A stretch of DNA of 64,000 nucleotides from Pseudomonas bananamidigenes. GTDB taxonomy: Bacteria; Pseudomonadota; Gammaproteobacteria; Pseudomonadales; Pseudomonadaceae. The notes under the pieces were generated by a model. That model saw only the letters and a program-made list of their open reading frames with translations, had not been told where the DNA came from and did not search any database. Below are positions 60,701-64,000 of the stretch, piece after piece. A program made the translations under genes and the position numbers. The stretch covers positions 1-64,000 of the forward strand of contig NZ_LRUN01000003.1 of NCBI RefSeq assembly GCF_001679645.1, given 5' to 3'. Numbering within the stretch: position 1 is the stretch's first letter; each line of letters starts with the position of its first letter.

Positions 60701-63700
60701 AGCGGCTGCTCCAGATCACCCTGCCAGACGAATCCGGTACGCAGGATGTCATGGGCATCCACCACCGCTTGCCACGCGGCGCGGAAACGCTGCGGGTCGA
60801 CGCCATCGACGTCCAGGCGCATCTGGTTGATGTAGTCGCCGTTGCCGTGTTCGAGCAAGGTGTGGAACAGCATGCCCTGCTGCATCGGCGACAGCGGGTA
60901 GATGTCGTCGATGGCCTGCGGTTGCGGCGCCAGCACGTCGAGCTGGGCCTGGGTCAGGGTCGCCAGCGGGAAGTCCGACGGGGTCACGCCACGGTTGGCG
61001 CGGTCACAGCAATGGGCAATCAGGGCGGTCAGTTCTTGCAGATAGTCGTCGGCCAGGCGCTGGATGGTCGCCGGCTCGAACATCTCGCGGCTGAAGGTCC
61101 AGCTCAGGTCCAGCTCGCCGTTGAACACCTTGCCGTCGAGGGCCAGCGGGCTGCCCAGCGGCCCCTGCATATTCACTTCTTCGCCACCGGACTCGCTGGT
61201 CGGCACGAACAGCGCAGCGTCGCCGGCCTCGAAACTGCCGTCGAACTGGCCCAGGTAGTTGAAGGTCAGGCGCGGCGTCGGCAGCGCTTGCAGGGTCGCC
61301 CGGGCGTGGTCGTCGCCCAGGTGCGCGAGAGCGCCGAAGCCGATGCCTTTGTTCGGGATCGCCCGCAGTTGTTCCTTGATCTGCTTCAGCGAGGTGCCGA
61401 GGTCAGCGACCGGGGTCAGCTTTGCCGGGAACAGGCTGGTGAACCAGCCCACGGTGCGGGTCAGATCGACGTGATCAAACAAGTCTTCGCGACCGTGCCC
61501 TTCCAGTTGCACCAGCACATGGTCGTCGCCGGTCCAGCGCACCATCACCCGGGCCAATGCGGTCAGCAACAGGTCGTTGACCTGAGTGCGGTAGGCCGCC
61601 GGGGCTTCCTGCAACAGCTGGCGGGTCAGGGTTTTGTCCAGCGGCGTGCGGATCGCCATGGCCTGGCAATGCTGCTGACCACCCTGCGGGTTGTCGCACG
61701 GCAATGCATTCGATGTGCCTTGCAGTTGCTGTTGCCAGTAGCCCAGCTCGGCTTGCAACGGCGCACTGCCGGCGTAGTCCTGCAAGGCTTCGGCCCAGGC
61801 TTTCACCGCACTGGTCCTGGCCGGCAGGTGTAAGGCTGCACCCGACTGAATCTGCCGGTAAGCGCTTTGCAGGTCTTCGAACAGAATCCGCCACGACACG
61901 CCATCCACCACCAGGTGATGAACCACCAGCAGCAGACGCTGGCTGCCATCGGCAAGGTTCGCCAGCACCGCGCGGATCAGCGAACCGTCGCTCAGTTGCA
62001 GGCTGCGCTGGGCCTTGTTGCCGAGGACTTCGAGGGCCGCCAGATCGGCGACCTCGACCTGCCACAACACGGTTTCGCCTGCCTGGTTTTCGATATCGCG
62101 GTACTGCGCCGTCCAGCCCCGGGCCTGCTCGACAAACGCCAGGCGCAAGCTGTCGTGATGCGCCACCACGGCATCCAGCGCCTGCTCAAGAACAGCCGCA
62201 TCCAACGCTTGAGTGGTCTTGAGCATCACCGACTGGTTCCAGTGATGACGGTCAGGAATCGACTGCGCGAAGAACCACTGATGAATCGGCAGCAACGCGG
62301 TTTCACCGGTCACCGGTTGCTGATCGATCGGCTGCACCGCTTCGCCGGTCTGCACCACATTGGCCAGCGCCTGAATGGTCTGGTGCTGGAACAGGTCTTT
62401 CGGGGTGAAGCGCAATCCGGCCTGACGGGCACGGCTGACCACCTGGATCGAGATGATCGAATCGCCGCCCAGCTCGAAGAAGTTGTCGGTCAGACCGACG
62501 CGCTCCAGCTTCAGCACGTCCTGCCAGATCGTTGCCAGTTGCTGCTCCAGCGCGCTTTGCGGTGCCACGTAGGTTTGCTGCAACTGACTGACGTCAGGCT
62601 TCGGCAGGTTCTTGCGATCGAGTTTGCCGTTCGGTGTCAGCGGCATGCGCTCGAGGGTCAGCACGTAGGCCGGCACCATGTGCGCCGGCAATGTGGCCTT
62701 GAGTTGCGCTCGCAATTGCTCGGCGAAATCCGTCTGTTGCGAGTCGCCGACCACATACGCCACCAGTCGTTTGCTGCCGGCGCTTTCCTGCGCCACGACC
62801 ACCGCTTCGCGCACCCCATCGAGGGCTTGCAGACGGGCTTCGATCTCGCCCAGTTCGATACGGAAACCCCGGATCTTTACCTGATTGTCGATACGCTCCA
62901 GGTAATCGAAGGTGCCGTCAGGGCGCTGGCGCACCAGGTCGCCGGTGCGGTACAGCACACCACCGGTCGTGCTGAACGGATCCGCCACAAAGCGCTCGGC
63001 GGTCATCGCCGGGCGATTCAGGTAACCCCGGGCCACGCCGCTGCCACCGAGGTACAACTCGCCGGCCATACCTTGGGGCAGCAGGTTCAGATCGGCGTCG
63101 AGCACGTAGGCGCTGCGGTCGCCGATGCGGCTGCCGATCGGCGCATAGGCGGCGCCGCACGGCACTTCGCGACCGGCCTTCCAGATCAGCGGTGTGACCA
63201 CGGTTTCGGTCGGGCCGTAACCGTTGATGATGTATTCCGGGTTCAGCGCACGTTTGACCCGTTCGAAGCTGGCGCTCGGCACCGCATCGCCGCCAAAGCA
63301 GTAGATGCGCACCTGCGGCGGATTGCCCACGCGCTCGGCGTGTTCGGCCAGCTGTTGCAGGTACACCGGCGGGAACGCGGCCACGGTCACGCCGTGTTCG
63401 ATCATCGCGTTATAGGTCTGCTCCGGGGTCCACAGGCTGTCGTCGCGGATCAGCAGCGAGCCGCCGTGGGTCAGGCTGGTCAGCCAGCGCTCATGGGCGC
63501 CGTCGAAGGCGAACGACATGAAATGGAATTCGCAATCGCTGTCGCGCATTTCGTAGCGCTCGCCGATGGCCTGGCAGTGCATCGCCAGCGGCCCGTGGGT
63601 GACGCTGACACCTTTCGGGTTGCCGGTGGAACCGGAGGTGTAGATCACGTAGGCCAGATTGTCCGGATCCAGCGCCACCACCGGCGCCTGTGCCGAATGG

Positions 63701-64000
63701 CCGCTGAGGTCGAGGCGATCGAGTTCCAGCACGCTCATGGCGTCGTCGAGCGGCAGTTGCGCCGACACACGGGAGTCGGTCAGCAGCAACGTCAGACCGG
63801 AATCCTGCATCAGGTACGCCAGACGCTCGCGCGGGTAGCTCGTATCCAGCGGCACATAAGCGCCGCCGGTCTTGAGCACCGCGAGCAGGGCAACGATCAG
63901 ACCTTCACCACGCGGCATCGCCACGCCGACCCGCACTTCGGCGCGCACGCCACGGGCCACCAGTTCATGGGCCAGACGGTTGGCCCGGGCATCCAGTTCA
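57781..64000 (-). CDS. pvdJ: Pyoverdine peptide synthetase, 5' part cut by the window edge
   Basis: About 2072 residues are inside the window; the frame stays open to base 64000, so the true start is outside. Visible: an A domain entered at [11 protein letters not shown] with code DGEACGGVT (hydroxy-/formyl-hydroxyornithine), T (LGGDSIIS), E ([37 protein letters not shown]), DCL-type C (HHILMDGWS), a second A with residues DLWNNALTY (closest to Ala codes), T (LGGHSLLA) and a C-terminal docking helix ([14 protein letters not shown]). Stop and next start overlap (TGATG). Symbol tentative: could equally be called pvdI-like. Confidence 0.9.
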   Translation of the reverse strand, partial: ELDARANRLAHELVARGVRAEVRVGVAMPRGEGLIVALLAVLKTGGAYVPLDTSYPRERLAYLMQDSGLTLLLTDSRVSAQLPLDDAMSVLELDRLDLSGHSAQAPVVALDPDNLAYVIYTSGSTGNPKGVSVTHGPLAMHCQAIGERYEMRDSDCEFHFMSFAFDGAHERWLTSLTHGGSLLIRDDSLWTPEQTYNAMIEHGVTVAAFPPVYLQQLAEHAERVGNPPQVRIYCFGGDAVPSASFERVKRALNPEYIINGYGPTETVVTPLIWKAGREVPCGAAYAPIGSRIGDRSAYVLDADLNLLPQGMAGELYLGGSGVARGYLNRPAMTAERFVADPFSTTGGVLYRTGDLVRQRPDGTFDYLERIDNQVKIRGFRIELGEIEARLQALDGVREAVVVAQESAGSKRLVAYVVGDSQQTDFAEQLRAQLKATLPAHMVPAYVLTLERMPLTPNGKLDRKNLPKPDVSQLQQTYVAPQSALEQQLATIWQDVLKLERVGLTDNFFELGGDSIISIQVVSRARQAGLRFTPKDLFQHQTIQALANVVQTGEAVQPIDQQPVTGETALLPIHQWFFAQSIPDRHHWNQSVMLKTTQALDAAVLEQALDAVVAHHDSLRLAFVEQARGWTAQYRDIENQAGETVLWQVEVADLAALEVLGNKAQRSLQLSDGSLIRAVLANLADGSQRLLLVVHHLVVDGVSWRILFEDLQSAYRQIQSGAALHLPARTSAVKAWAEALQDYAGSAPLQAELGYWQQQLQGTSNALPCDNPQGGQQHCQAMAIRTPLDKTLTRQLLQEAPAAYRTQVNDLLLTALARVMVRWTGDDHVLVQLEGHGREDLFDHVDLTRTVGWFTSLFPAKLTPVADLGTSLKQIKEQLRAIPNKGIGFGALAHLGDDHARATLQALPTPRLTFNYLGQFDGSFEAGDAALFVPTSESGGEEVNMQGPLGSPLALDGKVFNGELDLSWTFSREMFEPATIQRLADDYLQELTALIAHCCDRANRGVTPSDFPLATLTQAQLDVLAPQPQAIDDIYPLSPMQQGMLFHTLLEHGNGDYINQMRLDVDGVDPQRFRAAWQAVVDAHDILRTGFVWQGDLEQPLQVVQRQLDVPFRVLDWSGQADLDAALKKLADDERAQGLDLTRAPLLRLVLVRVAENRHHLIYTNHHILMDGWSSAQLLGEVLQHYSGEAVPRPTGRYRDYIAWLQRQDAATAEAFWLAALGNLQEPTRLADAIARPNAGLPSAGYGDHFQVLDAGLTQRLGEFARASKVTVNTLVQAAWLLLLQRYTGKDCVAFGATVAGRPADLPGAEQQVGLFINTLPVIAAPQAQQSLASWLQAVQAQNLALREFEHTPLAQIQRWAGQGGDALFDSLMVFENYPIAEALEHGAPQGLRFGPVENHEQTNYPLTLLVHLGVELSVHFSYQRDSFADASVAQLGAHLQRLLEQMTEAGERSLSELHLLETATVHSDFVTDLCIHQSIARQVAATPNALAVTFADTQLTYAELDVRANRLAHKLIELGVGPEVRVGVALPRSEQLLIALLAVLKAGGAYVPLDPDYPADRVAYMLEDSRARVLLTEQELAATLAVPSDTQVLLLDQVELHGYPDQAPQTAVIPDNLAYVIYTSGSTGKPKGVAIAHRNVMALIDWSAKVYRREDIQGVLASTSVCFDLSVWELFVTLANGGSLIIARNALELPQLPARDQVRLINTVPSAINALQRAGQIPPGVRIINLAGEPLKQGLVDTLYQQPDIEHVYDLYGPSEDTTYSTWTRRTAGGQARIGRALDHSASHLLDADLQAVPQGVSAELYLSGAGVTRGYLGKAAMTAEKFVPHPFARNGERLYRTGDLIRQREDGELEYMGRIDHQVKIRGFRIELGEIEARLLAQPGISEAAVLAVEADGGAQLVAYVVAAQLDVYDGEAQRQRRDGLKTGLKSSLPDYMIPAHLLFLEQLPLTPNGKLDRKALPTVDASQMQAAYVAPQSELEQQVAAIWQQVLTVERIGLNDHFFELGGHSLLAVNVVSRIALELGLTLTPQLLFQHPVLGDFVARLDTGGGAINEQKLNKLEALLDEMEEF

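Overview
The window is chromosomal DNA of a fluorescent Pseudomonas, most likely of the P. fluorescens group. This is inferred from the gltX / efflux pump / uvrB / aromatic aminotransferase order, REP-type palindromes, PvdS-type iron-starvation promoters and, above all, a pyoverdine siderophore locus that fills the right-hand 60%. No prophage, insertion sequence, CRISPR array or rRNA gene was seen.

Bases 1-20.9 kb are mostly housekeeping and accessory genes: tRNA-Ala(GGC), gltX, an EmrAB-like efflux pair, uvrB, an aromatic aminotransferase, a small membrane protein, tRNA-Asn(GTT), an NCS2 nucleobase permease, a BrnT/BrnA toxin-antitoxin pair, an arylamine N-acetyltransferase, a GNAT acetyltransferase, an MscS channel fused to a cyclic-nucleotide-binding domain, a pirin, an aldo/keto reductase, and a BvgAS/EvgAS-like phosphorelay (hybrid kinase, LuxR-type regulator) followed by a receiver protein without its phosphoacceptor. 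From 20.9 to 24.3 kb lie mgtC- and mgtA-like magnesium genes.

From 24.85 kb to the end is the pyoverdine locus: pvdA (ornithine hydroxylase), an FpvI-type ECF sigma factor, pvdR-pvdT-opmQ (tripartite efflux), pvdP (tyrosinase), pvdM-pvdN-pvdO (periplasmic maturation), pvdE (export of ferribactin to the periplasm), fpvA (ferripyoverdine receptor), an alpha/beta hydrolase, and two giant peptide synthetase genes on the minus strand. The second synthetase carries the terminal thioesterase; the first runs off the right edge. Specificity residues read from the adenylation domains predict ...D-(hydroxy/formyl-hydroxy)Orn - Ala(?) - Gly - D-Thr - Ser - (formyl/cyclo)-hydroxyOrn as the C-terminal part of the peptide.

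Four exact TAAAT-N16-CGT PvdS boxes, one variant box and a Fur-like box sit at the expected promoters, so the locus looks intact and iron-regulated. PvdA makes hydroxyornithine, the synthetases assemble the acylated precursor, PvdE moves it to the periplasm, PvdP/M/N/O mature it, PvdRT-OpmQ secretes or recycles it, and FpvA imports the iron complex. pvdS, pvdL, pvdH, pvdQ, fpvR and the hydroxyornithine acyltransferase are not in the window.

Points worth a second look are a serine module whose carrier and following condensation domains are of the epimerase-linked type although no epimerase is present; a lux-box-like palindrome before the BvgA-like regulator; a degenerate receiver beside that phosphorelay; a PhoP-box-like repeat far upstream of mgtA; and an uncharacterised hydrolase at the end of the synthetase operon.
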